Both the position numbers and the translations under genes were made by a program. A stretch of DNA of 64,000 nt. Origin: Cytobacillus gottheilii. GTDB lineage: Bacteria; Bacillota; Bacilli; Bacillales; Cytobacillaceae. Positions 44,290-54,121 of this stretch are shown here, piece after piece. Every line of letters begins with the position of its first letter. Within the stretch, counting starts at the first letter, position 1. The DNA lies in assembly GCF_001636345.1 (NCBI RefSeq), contig NZ_KV440945.1, forward strand, positions 3,181,354 through 3,245,353, in the 5' to 3' direction. The notes beneath the pieces are model-generated. The model did not search any database. It saw only the letters and a program-made list of their open reading frames with translations, and was not told the DNA's origin.

Positions 44290-46068
44290 ATGGAAAAATC
44301 CTCGATTATCCATTTCCCTGCAGATCAATTTGTGTATGCTGCAGACAATAAGACCTTACATATAAAAATTCACACAAAAAAGGATGATATTCTGTCCGTC
44401 AGTCTGCTCCATGGAGATCAATATATATGGGAAGATGGCAAATGGGTTTACGAACAAACAGAAATGAAAAAAGCGGGCAGCGATCTTCACTATGATTACT
44501 GGCTTGCAGCCATTACGCCTCCTTACCGCCGCAGCAGATATGGCTTTGCACTTACAAATGAAAAAGAAACAGTGATACTAACTGAAAAAGGATTTTATGA
44601 TACACCCCCTGCTGATTCAGGCTATTATTTCAACTTTCCTTATCTCCATGAATCTGAAGTCTTTCAAGCTCCGGCATGGGTGAAAGACACCGTATGGTAT
44701 CAAATTTTTCCTGAGAGATTCGCAAATGGGGATACGACAATAGATCCGGAAGGCACATTGCCTTGGGGAAGTGAAGAGCCTACTCCTGCTAATTTCTTTG
44801 GCGGAGACTTTGAAGGTGTTATTGAGCACCTTGATTATTTAGTAGAGCTTGGCATTAATGGCATCTACTTTACGCCTGTCTTTAAGGCATATTCGAACCA
44901 TAAATATGATACCATTGATTATCTTGATTTAGATCCACAGTTTGGCACAAAGGAGACATTAAAGAAGCTGGTAGCTGAATGCCATAAACGAGGCATACGT
45001 GTCATGCTTGATGCTGTATTTAATCATAGTGGATACTACTTCCCTCCTTTTCAGGATGTATTAAAAAACGGGGGCCAATCACAATATAAAGACTGGTTTC
45101 ACCCGCACAGCTTTCCACTGGACACAAAGGCTGAACGCCCAAACTATGAAACCTTTGCCTTTGTTGGTGCGATGCCAAAATTGAACACTAAAAATGCAGA
45201 TGTAAAAAACTACTTATTGAAGGTAGCGAAATACTGGATTGAAGAGTTCAATATTGATGGCTGGAGATTAGATGTTGCCAATGAAATCGATCATCAATTC
45301 TGGCGTGAATTTCGGCAGGCTGTCAAAACCGTTAAACCGGATTTATATATTTTAGGAGAAGTATGGCACAATTCAATGCCATGGCTGCGCGGTGATCAAT
45401 TCGACGCTGTTATGAATTATCCTTTCACTACCAATGTCCTTAACCTTTTGGCTGCAAAAACCATTACAGCCCAGCAATTTGCTGATAATATGACCGCTGT
45501 CCTTCATAGTTATCCATCAACCGTAAATACAGCTGCCTTTAACTTGGTCGGCAGTCATGATACTCCAAGAATTTTAACGGAATGCGGAGACAGTAAGGAT
45601 CACGTGAAATTAGTTTTCACATTGTTATTTACGTTTATCGGCTCCCCTTGCCTTTATTACGGGGATGAAATTGGTTTAAATGGCGAAATGGACCCTGGCT
45701 GCCGTAAATGTATGATTTGGGATGTGGAAAAACAGGATCGAGATATGTTTTCGCATGTACAGAAACTTATTTCTCTTCGCAAGTCGGAAAAGCTTCTTGC
45801 AAATGAAGGTGAGCTTGAGTTTTTAAAAACAGACTTCCCTGGTCTTGTTGCGTTTGGGAAATTCACGACTTCTAAATCTGTGATCGTGCTGGTGAATGCA
45901 TCGGATGATGAAGTATTTTACACATTGCCTTACTCATTAAAAGGGCAGCTTGTCCGCAATTTATACAGTAATGAAGACTTTGCTGGAGAAGCAGATACTC
46001 TCCAAGTGAAACTGAAAGGACTTGATTTTTCTATTTTGTCTATTGACCATGCAAATCCCATCCTTTAA
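44290..46068 (+). CDS. mdxD: GH13 cyclomaltodextrinase/maltogenic amylase (MdxD-like)
   Basis: Cytoplasmic glycoside hydrolase of 592 residues. The first about 125 residues form the extra N-terminal domain of neopullulanase/cyclomaltodextrinase/maltogenic amylases, which mediates dimerisation. The GH13 barrel then shows DAVFNH, GWRLDVANE (nucleophile), GEVWH (acid) and VGSHDTPR. There is no signal peptide, so it acts on imported maltodextrins. AAGGAG lies ten bases before the ATG. It is divergent from the mdxEFG operon and shares its regulatory region. B. subtilis MdxD (about 589 residues) is the closest functional fit. Confidence 0.9.
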   Translation: MEKSSIIHFPADQFVYAADNKTLHIKIHTKKDDILSVSLLHGDQYIWEDGKWVYEQTEMKKAGSDLHYDYWLAAITPPYRRSRYGFALTNEKETVILTEKGFYDTPPADSGYYFNFPYLHESEVFQAPAWVKDTVWYQIFPERFANGDTTIDPEGTLPWGSEEPTPANFFGGDFEGVIEHLDYLVELGINGIYFTPVFKAYSNHKYDTIDYLDLDPQFGTKETLKKLVAECHKRGIRVMLDAVFNHSGYYFPPFQDVLKNGGQSQYKDWFHPHSFPLDTKAERPNYETFAFVGAMPKLNTKNADVKNYLLKVAKYWIEEFNIDGWRLDVANEIDHQFWREFRQAVKTVKPDLYILGEVWHNSMPWLRGDQFDAVMNYPFTTNVLNLLAAKTITAQQFADNMTAVLHSYPSTVNTAAFNLVGSHDTPRILTECGDSKDHVKLVFTLLFTFIGSPCLYYGDEIGLNGEMDPGCRKCMIWDVEKQDRDMFSHVQKLISLRKSEKLLANEGELEFLKTDFPGLVAFGKFTTSKSVIVLVNASDDEVFYTLPYSLKGQLVRNLYSNEDFAGEADTLQVKLKGLDFSILSIDHANPIL

Positions 46069-46109
46069 AATTGGAATTTAGTTTAAGTCAACAGTCAGGA
46101 GAAAATTGA

Positions 46110-47462
46110 ATGAGTCAAAATCAGAAAAAGCTCACCTTATTTGCTTTAACATGGCCGATTTTTATTGAAGTCCTCTTGCATATGCTTATGGGGAATGCAG
46201 ATACATTAATGCTCTCCCAGTATTCTGATGATTCTGTTGCTGCCGTTGGAGTGGCTAATCAAATCCTTTCATTGGTCATTGTCATGTTTGGTTTTATAGC
46301 GACAGGCACCGCCATACTAATTGCTCAAAACATTGGTGCAAACAGACTTCAGACTGCAGGAGAGATTTCTGTTGTTTCACTTGCTGCCAATCTTGTGTTT
46401 GGAATCCTATTAAGTATTTTGCTGTTTTTCACTGGAAAACCTTTATTGCTTTTAATGGATCTGCCAAGCGAGCTGCTGGATGAAGCCTATATTTATTTAG
46501 TTATTGTTGGCGGTTTTTCCTTTGTTCAAGCAGTCATTATGACGATTGGTGCAACAGTCAGAAGCTATGGTTTTACAAGAGATATTATGTACATTACGAT
46601 CGGGATGAACATCCTTAATGTGGTTGGAAACTACCTCTTTATTTTTGGTCCTTTCGGATTTCCCGTATTAGGGGTTGAAGGAGTTGCCATATCGACTGCT
46701 GTCAGCAGATTTATTGGTCTAATCGTTTCTATTATGGTTCTCGTTAAAAGAACAAACGGTGCACTTCCTTTCAAAAAGCTATTTCAGCTGCCTAAGGAGC
46801 ATATACGCAATTTGTTAAAAATCGGAATTCCCTCTGCAGGTGAACAGCTGTCCTATAATGCTTCCCAAATGGTGATTACGATTTTTATTGCTGCTCTAGG
46901 CACCGAATCATTAACGGCCCGAGTATACACACAAAACATCATGATGTTCATTTTTCTCTTCAGTGTCGCAATTAGCCAAGGTACACAAATTTTAATTGGC
47001 CATATGATTGGTGCAGGCAAATTTGAAGAAGCTTATAAAAGATGTATGCAAAGCTTACGTTTAGCGATCGCCATTTCTTTAGGTACAGCCATTTTATTTT
47101 CCATCTTTTCCGAGAATCTGCTTGGTATTTTCACATCTAACCCAGAAATCATTGAAACTGGTGCATTTCTGATCCTGCTGACGATTATATTAGAGCCTGG
47201 ACGCTCATTTAATCTCGTCGTTATAAACTCTTTGCGTGCGGCTGGAGATGTGAAATTCCCTGTGTATATCGGAATCTTATCCATGTGGGGCGTAAGCGTA
47301 ACCCTATCCTATCTGCTCGGAATCCATTTTGGACTTGGGCTGACTGGCATTTGGATTGCATTTATTGCTGATGAATGGCTGCGAGGCATTCTCATGCTTT
47401 TCCGCTGGAGATCAGGTGTCTGGAGAAGCAAAGGCTTTGTGACAGCAAAGCAGGGTGCGTAA
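46110..47462 (+). CDS. yisQ: MATE family multidrug/cation antiporter (YisQ-like)
   Basis: A membrane protein of 450 residues with 12 predicted segments and MATE features (ALTWPIFIEVLLHMLMGNADTLMLS, TAILIAQNIGA, GVEGVAISTAVSRF, AISQGTQILIGHMIGAG). It exchanges Na+ or H+ for drugs or other compounds; the substrate is unknown. AGGAG precedes the ATG by eight bases. It may be read through from mdxD (41-base gap), but in B. subtilis a MATE gene, yisQ, lies near asnO as well, so its presence is more likely positional than functional. Confidence 0.88.
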   Translation: MSQNQKKLTLFALTWPIFIEVLLHMLMGNADTLMLSQYSDDSVAAVGVANQILSLVIVMFGFIATGTAILIAQNIGANRLQTAGEISVVSLAANLVFGILLSILLFFTGKPLLLLMDLPSELLDEAYIYLVIVGGFSFVQAVIMTIGATVRSYGFTRDIMYITIGMNILNVVGNYLFIFGPFGFPVLGVEGVAISTAVSRFIGLIVSIMVLVKRTNGALPFKKLFQLPKEHIRNLLKIGIPSAGEQLSYNASQMVITIFIAALGTESLTARVYTQNIMMFIFLFSVAISQGTQILIGHMIGAGKFEEAYKRCMQSLRLAIAISLGTAILFSIFSENLLGIFTSNPEIIETGAFLILLTIILEPGRSFNLVVINSLRAAGDVKFPVYIGILSMWGVSVTLSYLLGIHFGLGLTGIWIAFIADEWLRGILMLFRWRSGVWRSKGFVTAKQGA

Positions 47463-47485
47463 ATTGATTTTTTTATTAAAAGAAT

Positions 47486-47523
47486 AAACAAAGAGCCAGC
47501 ATTCCTATGCTGGCTCTTTGTTT
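47486..47523. terminator. Bidirectional terminator between yisQ and asnO
   Basis: A perfect stem of 17 bp (47486-47502 with 47507-47523, loop TCCT), between convergent genes. Confidence 0.92.
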
Positions 47524-47527
47524 ACCC

Positions 47528-49372
47528 TTAATCAACTATATTAATATTGTAATCTTTTACCCAGAAGTGTATTTGTGCAAGATGAGCAAGCAGCTGCGGT
47601 CCTGTCATCAGCTGACCAAACCAAGGCTCTTTAAAAGCTTCCCCTTTTGTTTCAATGATGCTTTTCAGCTTTTTCTCGTCAAAAAGCTCATATAGAACCG
47701 AAGAACGATCTTCTAAAATCTCGCTTAGCATCTTTTGTACCGCGTTCGTATAAGTAGGATTATGTGTCTTCGGGTAAGGACTCTTCTTCCTATAAAGAAC
47801 CTCATCTGGAAGAATGCCCTCTAGTGCTTTTCTCAACAGCCCCTTTTCCCTGTTGCCATGCATTTTCATATCCCATGGAATATTCCAGACATATTCAACT
47901 AGACGGTGATCTGCAAACGGTACACGCACCTCAAGACTTGCTCCCATACTCATACGGTCCTTGCGGTCAAGCAGCGTCGTCATAAAGTAAATCATATTGA
48001 TATAGAAAAGCTCTCTGCGCTTTGCATCAATTCCGCTTTCCCCTTCAAGTCTAGGAGTCTCGGCAATTGCTTGATTGTATTTATCAATTGTATAATCTTT
48101 TAAATTTAATTTTGATTGCAAGTCTGCTTTCAATAACCCTTGACGCTCATTAATCGACCTCATCCATGGAAAGCCCTCGCGGCTTAAATCGTCTGGTCGA
48201 TGGAACCAAGGGTAGCCGCCGAAAATTTCGTCTGCGCATTCACCAGATAAGCTGACCGTATAATCCTTCTTAATTTCACGGCAAAACCAAAGAAGTGATG
48301 AGTCAATATCCGCCATCCCAGGCAAATCTCGTACATGTACAGCTTCGATTAAATGTTCTGCAAGCTCCTCTTGTGTAATGATCGAGCTATGATGCACAGT
48401 ATTAAATGTTTCCGTCATTTTCTGAATAAATGCGGCATCTGAATTTGGCTGAAAGTCATTTGCTTTGAAAAATACATCATTGCCCTCATAATCAATTGAG
48501 TAAGTATGAAGTTTTTTTCCTTCTGCCTCATATGTCTTTGCAGCAATGGCCGTGATGGCACTTGAATCTAATCCTCCCGATAAAAAAGTACATAAAGGTA
48601 CATCTGATACAAGCTGTCTTTTAACTGCATCTGTAAACAGCTCTCGTACTCTTCCTGCGGTATCTTCAAGCGAATCGGTATGCTGTGCGCTTTTGACATT
48701 CCAATAGCGTTTTATGTTTATGCCTTTCTTTGTAACCGTCATGGCATGTGCTGGCCGAAGTTCCTTTATTCCTTTAAACACACCAGAGCCTGGAGATCTT
48801 GATGGCCCAAGACCAAATACTTCTGAGAGTCCTTCCCGATCAATTTCTGTTTTCACTTCTGGATGAGCCAGTATCGCCTTTAGCTCTGAACCAAATAAAA
48901 GTCCCGCTGAAGTTTCTTTATAGAACAAAGGCTTAACTCCAAGACGGTCTCTCCCGATAAAGAGCTGATTTTTATTAGCATCCCAGATGGCAAATGCAAA
49001 GATCCCATTTAAGTGATCAACGCAATTTTCTCCCCATTCAATATAAGAAGTCAGCAAAACCTCTGTATCAGAATGACCTTTAAAAGAATATCCTTTTATA
49101 AGGAGTTCTTTTCGGATGTCTTCCGTATTGTATAATTCGCCATTATAGCAGATGGTATAGCTGCTATTTCTTTTTTCAATTGTCATTGGCTGTATGCCGC
49201 CTTCTGGATCTACAACCACAAGACGCTTATGGCCAAAACCAGCATGCTCAGCTGCCCATACATTTGTATCATCCGGCCCTCTTTTTGAGAGTGTCTCTGT
49301 CATTTTTCCAAGGATTTCAGTTTGATTACTTATATTGTTGTTAAAATCAATCCAGCCTGTTATACCGCACAT
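47528..49372 (-). CDS. asnO: Asparagine synthase, glutamine-hydrolysing (AsnO/AsnB family)
   Basis: Makes asparagine from aspartate, ATP and glutamine. The start at 49372 puts Cys2 (MCGITGW) in place as the amidotransferase nucleophile after Met removal; a longer frame exists but would bury that cysteine. The protein has 614 residues, equal to B. subtilis AsnO. The N-terminal glutaminase domain (RGPDDTNVW, YNGELYN, SDTEVLL) is followed by the synthetase domain with PP-loop LSGGLDSSAITA and SGECADEIFGGYPWFH. In B. subtilis AsnO is needed for sporulation; whether that holds here is not shown. It is preceded by AAAGGATG and has no T-box leader that I can see. Confidence 0.94.
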   Translation of the reverse strand: MCGITGWIDFNNNISNQTEILGKMTETLSKRGPDDTNVWAAEHAGFGHKRLVVVDPEGGIQPMTIEKRNSSYTICYNGELYNTEDIRKELLIKGYSFKGHSDTEVLLTSYIEWGENCVDHLNGIFAFAIWDANKNQLFIGRDRLGVKPLFYKETSAGLLFGSELKAILAHPEVKTEIDREGLSEVFGLGPSRSPGSGVFKGIKELRPAHAMTVTKKGINIKRYWNVKSAQHTDSLEDTAGRVRELFTDAVKRQLVSDVPLCTFLSGGLDSSAITAIAAKTYEAEGKKLHTYSIDYEGNDVFFKANDFQPNSDAAFIQKMTETFNTVHHSSIITQEELAEHLIEAVHVRDLPGMADIDSSLLWFCREIKKDYTVSLSGECADEIFGGYPWFHRPDDLSREGFPWMRSINERQGLLKADLQSKLNLKDYTIDKYNQAIAETPRLEGESGIDAKRRELFYINMIYFMTTLLDRKDRMSMGASLEVRVPFADHRLVEYVWNIPWDMKMHGNREKGLLRKALEGILPDEVLYRKKSPYPKTHNPTYTNAVQKMLSEILEDRSSVLYELFDEKKLKSIIETKGEAFKEPWFGQLMTGPQLLAHLAQIHFWVKDYNINIVD

Positions 49373-49639
49373 GCAATAATCATCCTTTCTGTCCGTATCA
49401 ATCTCGGGTGGCCGTTTTCGCAGGGCAATAAAATTTACGAATTCCTTTGTCCTATTCACCCAATTTCAAAGTGAATAATTGGGCACTTTCACATGGATTT
49501 ATTGTATGCAGGAAATGGTCATTGGTTAATTGTCCTATGCTGAATTATGGGCAAAATTTACAAACCATGTTGATCTTCCACATTAAGCTTATTTAAGGGC
49601 CTTTAAAAAAATGATACTGACATTATTGCATATGAAAGG

Positions 49640-49790
49640 AAGTTGTTTGTGGTAAGGAGGGTGAAACCCTTATAGCAAAGGCGTACCATCTGCCTAAAAG
49701 AAGCAATAATCCTGCAGCGAAAATATTCTTTTTTGCTGAAATCACATGAGCTGAAAGGGTATAAAAAGGACATTAGATGTCAAGAAAGAA
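49640..49790 (+). other. Possible structured 5' leader of yisN
   Basis: Within the 493-base gap between asnO and yisN, a more GC-balanced segment contains the hairpin AGGGT-GAA-ACCCT (about 49658-49670), a short GGC...GCC stem (49680-49694), an AATCC-G-CAGC stretch, and the hairpin GACAT-TAG-ATGTC (49770-49782). The GGGTGAA and AATCC/CAGC segments recall parts of the ydaO (c-di-AMP) riboswitch, but its GGGGACC and CTAACCTCG parts are missing. No known RNA class fits with confidence, and the remainder of the gap shows nothing else definite. Confidence 0.3.
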
Positions 49791-49865
49791 AGTTGACGTA
49801 TTATTCTTTAATCATCGCTTTTTTAAATCGCGAAGTTGAAATCAGCATGAAAGTGGAGGTAGTTT

Positions 49866-50429
49866 ATGAAAAAACAGCAGCGAATAAAATTGATTGAATA
49901 TCAAACCCGTGCTTTCACAGAAGGCAATGTAGAATATATAAATGATCAATGGATCTTCTTTGACCGGGAAACAGATGAGGCAGCTATGTTAGACGATTAT
50001 CTCCATATGGAAATAGAGTTAGCACGCCATAAAAGGTGGAAAAAAGGAAAATTGGCTGGTGAAGGAAAGATTGCCTGTTCTGATGAGCTAGTGTTTTTAA
50101 GGGATCAAGATACCGTCCGCATTCGAAAATCGCTCGTATTTGCATTAGAAAAACTGCTGGATGAATTAAATGATGATGCTTTTTACCAATTTGTAACCAC
50201 CCTAAATTCCATGCAGTTTTCAATTTATGATTGCATCTACTGTTACAATCAATTAACTTTTGTACATGATGAAGACAGAAAATCCGGTGTTAATTTCATT
50301 ATATTCGACAATCAGGAGCATATATGCAGTGTCCAGCATCATTTTAGCTATTACGAAGGTATAAGTGACCGTTTTGAATTTACATTAAATACGGGGAAAA
50401 GAATGGTGATTGAGAAGATATCATCATAA
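49866..50429 (+). CDS. yisN: DUF2777 family protein, YisN-like
   Basis: A hydrophilic protein of 187 residues without signal peptide or membrane segment. It begins MKKQQRIKLIEYQTRAFTEG and has aromatic-rich stretches (QFSIYDCIYCYNQLTF, VQHHFSYYEGI). Two cysteines (DCIYC) are adjacent. I believe it belongs to the DUF2777/YisN family from its place next to asnO and its general shape, but the match is from memory. Its function is unknown. GTGGAGG precedes the ATG; a strong terminator follows. Confidence 0.65.
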   Translation: MKKQQRIKLIEYQTRAFTEGNVEYINDQWIFFDRETDEAAMLDDYLHMEIELARHKRWKKGKLAGEGKIACSDELVFLRDQDTVRIRKSLVFALEKLLDELNDDAFYQFVTTLNSMQFSIYDCIYCYNQLTFVHDEDRKSGVNFIIFDNQEHICSVQHHFSYYEGISDRFEFTLNTGKRMVIEKISS

Positions 50430-50430
50430 A

Positions 50431-50461
50431 AAGGATGCAGCGTCCAGCTGCATCCTTCTTA
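50431..50461. terminator. Terminator after yisN
   Basis: A perfect 10-bp stem (50431-50440 with 50448-50457, loop of 7), then TCTTATT. It lies between the convergent yisN and the GGDEF-EAL gene. Confidence 0.85.
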
Positions 50462-50491
50462 TTAATTTACTCTTTTGGGAACTTAGTAATT

Positions 50492-53395
50492 TTAGATGGA
50501 AACTCCTTTAATATCTTTTTCGAAATCTGCCGACTTTAAGGGTTTGTGATAGAAAAATCCTTGTGCAAAGTGACATTTCATTTCCTTTAGCAGTTCTATT
50601 TGCTCTTCCGTTTCAACACCTTCTGCCACTACTTGAACATCCAAGCCTTGTCCCATTGTAATAATCGCCTTGACTATGGCAACATCCGATGTATCCAGCT
50701 TTAAATTATTAATAAACGAGCGGTCAATTTTCAGCGTATTAATTGGCAGGTTTCTTAGATAGGATAAAGAAGAATAGCCTGTCCCAAAATCATCAATTGA
50801 CACCTTTACTCCAAGTTCCTGCAATGACTTCATGACTTGTATACTATAGTCTACATCATTCAGCATGGTGCTTTCTGTCAATTCCAACGTTAAGTATTTG
50901 GCTTCGAGCTCAGAATCCAATAATGCCTGTTTGACTTGTTCAACAAAATTTGGCTGCTGAAATTGATTTGCTGATACATTCACAGAAATAGAGAGCATGC
51001 CTAAGCCCAGCCTCTGCCACTGTTTATTTTGAACACAAGCCGTTCGTAAAACCCAAGCTCCAATTTCTTCAATTAGGCCTGTTTCTTCAGCAAGCGGAAT
51101 AAAGTCTGCTGGTGACACTACACCTAAAATGGGGTGATTCCATCTGATCAGTGCTTCACTTCCATATACATTCCCGGTTTCAAGATTGATTAAAGGCTGA
51201 TAGCATAAGTGGAATTCATTTTTCTGTAATGCTTTCCGCAAATAACTTTCCAGTTCAAGTCTTGCCATTGCCTGACTATCCATTTCCATTGAAAAAAATG
51301 TGATGCGATTGCCTCCTTGCTTTTTTGAACGATTCATCGCAATGTCGGCATTCTTTATTAAAGAATTTTGATCTTCCCCGTCATTCGGAAATAAACTGAC
51401 ACCAATGCTTGCCGTCAGGAAAAATTCTTTTCCCTTATAATAAGCTGGCTTTGCAATTTCTTGAAGGATGTATTTCGCTTTTTTCATGACATCTTCCATA
51501 TCCTTTGTCCGCGAGAAAACAAGCGTAAACTTATCACCGCCAAAGCTGCTTAAATAAGTGCCGGCAGTTAGTACTTTTTCAATTCTTTCTGAAAGTTCTT
51601 TTAAGATCAAATCACCCGCATCATGTCCAAAACCGTCATTAATAAATTTGAAACGGTCAATATCAACAGATAGTACTGCAAGCATTCGCTTTTGATTTTC
51701 CGCTTTTCGCGTAAATTCCTCCAGCTGCTCAATAAACTTCACTCTGTTTGGAAGACCGGTGAGTGTATCAAAGTATGATAACTCGGTCACTTTTTCTTCA
51801 ATCTTCTTTAACTCTGTGATGTTTTTTCCAATTCCATATACACCAACGGTCTGACCATTCACTATAACTGGTATATTCTTAATTTGATATAAATTGTTTT
51901 CACCAGTTTTAGTCGTTAATTCAATATTATAATGCTGATGCTGACCTTTTAACGCTCGGGCATAGTGAATTCGAATTCTTGGAATATCTGCAGAGTCTAT
52001 ATAGTTTAAAGCAGATGTTCCAACTACCTCTTCTTTACTATATTCAAAGGTTTTTTCAAATGCTTTATTCACACTCGTAAAAACGCCGTTTAAATCAGTT
52101 GAATAAACGATATCCGCGTTGTGATCAAACAACGAGCGATAGTGCTGTTCTGAAAGTGATAGACTGTTATTTAACTCCTCAATATCCTTAAGTGATGCGC
52201 GCATTAAATGTGTTAAAGAATCAATCGTTTTAATGTAATGAGGAATCTCATAATCAAACGATTTTTTCTCTGCCATCTTAATACTTCCTTCTGAAAGGGC
52301 TAAGCATGAAAAGGAATGACCAAGCATTTTGGGCTGCCGGCCATTTGTATACCCAATTTCACCATGCAGAAAAACGCCGTTTGACGGAGCAATGCTCTGC
52401 AGCATGGCAAGCTCCATCTCAGCAAAATCTTGAGAGTAGTTCTTTTTTGCAATACAATTGTATACAAAAATGGATTGAGGACTTTGCTGGCTCAGTTTCT
52501 CCATCCAGTCTGAAGTATGATGAATCATATTTTGGATATTGGTATAAGCAAAACTTAGCAGATCGCCTTCCTTTACTGGCCGGCTAACTTTAATGCTTCC
52601 ATCCGTCTGAATCGAAGTAATAAAGACAGGCAATTTTTCTCCCTTATATTCGTGCAAAAAAGGAAATTCCATGCTTGCTTTGCTTAAATGGGAAGCGTTA
52701 TGTTCACCAAGATAGTTCTTTATCAGCAGCAGTGGATCCTTTCCGTCAATTTCGTAAATTGATGTTCCATTCGCCTTTGTTACAGTAAACGGCCTGCCAA
52801 TTTCCTCAAGCTGATAATTTACATAAGAATGAGCATTTAAATACTCGCCTTGTAAAGCGACAGCCGTAACGCCATTTGATATAATACGATCTTGGTTAAA
52901 AACCAATGAATCATCTGCCGTCTTTAAACAACCGGCCATCCCGCCTGCTAGGATGATCTCAGGGTAATCTTCATGCAGCACTTCCAATACAGACTGTACA
53001 TTCAGTTCATAGCCTGCAAAGAACAAAATCAGTGCTTTCGTCCTTTCTTCTGCTAACTCACTTAGAGCTCGGCCGATTTCTATACTATTATTATTTTGAT
53101 TTGTATCTATATAGATGGATTTAATTTTTGTATCTTCAAAAATGGTGAACGTTAGAATAATGTTATTTTCCGATAGTTTCCCTTGAAATATTTCACCAGA
53201 TGCAGTGCAGCCCGTAACTATTCCCAGAGGAATATACATACGCAAAGCCGCCAGCAGCTGCTCCAGTTTTTCCTTATCAGTAGTGCCTGAAAAGACTTGA
53301 ACAAGTACATTTGAATATGTAGTTAATTCATGATCTTCTATAAAACTATACAGCTGGTCATCGTTTGTATACATGCAAGAATATGTTTTAGCCAT
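50492..53395 (-). CDS. FIST-PAS-GGDEF-EAL cyclic-di-GMP signalling protein
   Basis: A 967-residue cytoplasmic sensor. Domain order: FIST sensor (about 30-225; VTGCTASGEI, ILAGGMAG), FIST-C (about 226-370), PAS (about 415-530), GGDEF (541-702) and EAL (712-960). The EAL domain keeps its signature (SEALIRW), ELTES, DDFGTGYSS, KIDRSF, EGVET and QGF, so it should hydrolyse c-di-GMP. The GGDEF motif is degenerate, SFGGDKF, with Lys in place of Glu, so cyclase activity is doubtful; GTP binding may still regulate EAL. FIST domains are thought to bind small molecules such as amino acids. The second of two Met (53395) is preferred over 53398. It appears monocistronic. Confidence 0.9.
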   Translation of the reverse strand: MAKTYSCMYTNDDQLYSFIEDHELTTYSNVLVQVFSGTTDKEKLEQLLAALRMYIPLGIVTGCTASGEIFQGKLSENNIILTFTIFEDTKIKSIYIDTNQNNNSIEIGRALSELAEERTKALILFFAGYELNVQSVLEVLHEDYPEIILAGGMAGCLKTADDSLVFNQDRIISNGVTAVALQGEYLNAHSYVNYQLEEIGRPFTVTKANGTSIYEIDGKDPLLLIKNYLGEHNASHLSKASMEFPFLHEYKGEKLPVFITSIQTDGSIKVSRPVKEGDLLSFAYTNIQNMIHHTSDWMEKLSQQSPQSIFVYNCIAKKNYSQDFAEMELAMLQSIAPSNGVFLHGEIGYTNGRQPKMLGHSFSCLALSEGSIKMAEKKSFDYEIPHYIKTIDSLTHLMRASLKDIEELNNSLSLSEQHYRSLFDHNADIVYSTDLNGVFTSVNKAFEKTFEYSKEEVVGTSALNYIDSADIPRIRIHYARALKGQHQHYNIELTTKTGENNLYQIKNIPVIVNGQTVGVYGIGKNITELKKIEEKVTELSYFDTLTGLPNRVKFIEQLEEFTRKAENQKRMLAVLSVDIDRFKFINDGFGHDAGDLILKELSERIEKVLTAGTYLSSFGGDKFTLVFSRTKDMEDVMKKAKYILQEIAKPAYYKGKEFFLTASIGVSLFPNDGEDQNSLIKNADIAMNRSKKQGGNRITFFSMEMDSQAMARLELESYLRKALQKNEFHLCYQPLINLETGNVYGSEALIRWNHPILGVVSPADFIPLAEETGLIEEIGAWVLRTACVQNKQWQRLGLGMLSISVNVSANQFQQPNFVEQVKQALLDSELEAKYLTLELTESTMLNDVDYSIQVMKSLQELGVKVSIDDFGTGYSSLSYLRNLPINTLKIDRSFINNLKLDTSDVAIVKAIITMGQGLDVQVVAEGVETEEQIELLKEMKCHFAQGFFYHKPLKSADFEKDIKGVSI

Positions 53396-53514
53396 CATAA
53401 CCCACCACTAATAAAGTATTATTCTAGTTAATAAGCGCAGGAAAAGTTTTTATAAACTTTTCCCTTATCTTTTTAAAAATACCATATTTATAGGACTATT
53501 GATATGAAAAAATA

Positions 53515-53541
53515 AAAAAGCTGTCGATTTGACAGCTTTTT
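53515..53541 (-). terminator. Terminator of yisL
   Basis: An 11-bp stem (53515-53525 with 53531-53541) with a T run on the minus strand, ten bases after the yisL stop codon. Confidence 0.88.
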
Positions 53542-53550
53542 AACAGCGAT

Positions 53551-53910
53551 TTACATAAAAGGAGTAAAACCTAATGGCAGTTTTAATCCTAAATAAATGA
53601 CAAGAACTAAGGAAATACCAAGCTGAGCCCAGAGAATACCTGTTTTCTTGCCTTTAGCGGTGCGAACAAGAACCATCTCTACCGCAGCAATTACCCAAAT
53701 GCCAATTAAAGATTTCAAAATGTACATCATATCAATATTACTTATTGATGTTAACATCCAAATGCCTGTCCCAATGATCAGCAAATAAAAGAGTCTTAAT
53801 ACCATATGTACAATTTTTGCACCTTTTGCTTTGCCGCTCTTTTGAAGACTAAGTACAACAAAAAATAGGATTAATGCAACTACCCATGTCGTTATATGAG
53901 CATGTGTCAT
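53551..53910 (-). CDS. yisL: YisL, UPF0344 small membrane protein
   Basis: A 119-residue protein of the UPF0344 family with four membrane segments (HITTWVVALILFFVVLSL, LRLFYLLIIGTGIWML, LKSLIGIWVIAAVEMVLV and WAQLGISLVLVIYLGL). Members have a conserved His-Thr pair near the start. The function is unknown. GGGGGCAG precedes its ATG; the gene ends in a terminator. Its place before yisK follows B. subtilis. Confidence 0.9.
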   Translation of the reverse strand: MTHAHITTWVVALILFFVVLSLQKSGKAKGAKIVHMVLRLFYLLIIGTGIWMLTSISNIDMMYILKSLIGIWVIAAVEMVLVRTAKGKKTGILWAQLGISLVLVIYLGLKLPLGFTPFM

Positions 53911-54121
53911 TCCTAACTGCCCCCTCTACTAAAGTTCGTTTACATCATATCATATTGACATTGAAAATCCTAAGGTTAAGATAGCTGCGGGATTTTCGCC
54001 GATACAATATGTGTCAAATTTTTGACAAATCACTAAAATAATTGACTCAGCAAATTCAACAAGGGTTATATTCGTTTAACTTCTTACTGTTCCCTATATC
54101 CTTTTAACTTGCAGGAATAAC

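Noticed and set aside
49373..49460. A T-box leader upstream of asnO
   Set aside because: The distance from asnO is too small, and no AGGGTGGNACCGCG-like T-box sequence or terminator is present.
49640..49720. A c-di-AMP (ydaO) or c-di-GMP-I riboswitch
   Set aside because: Some short segments agree, but key conserved parts are missing, so I list it only as a possible structured leader.
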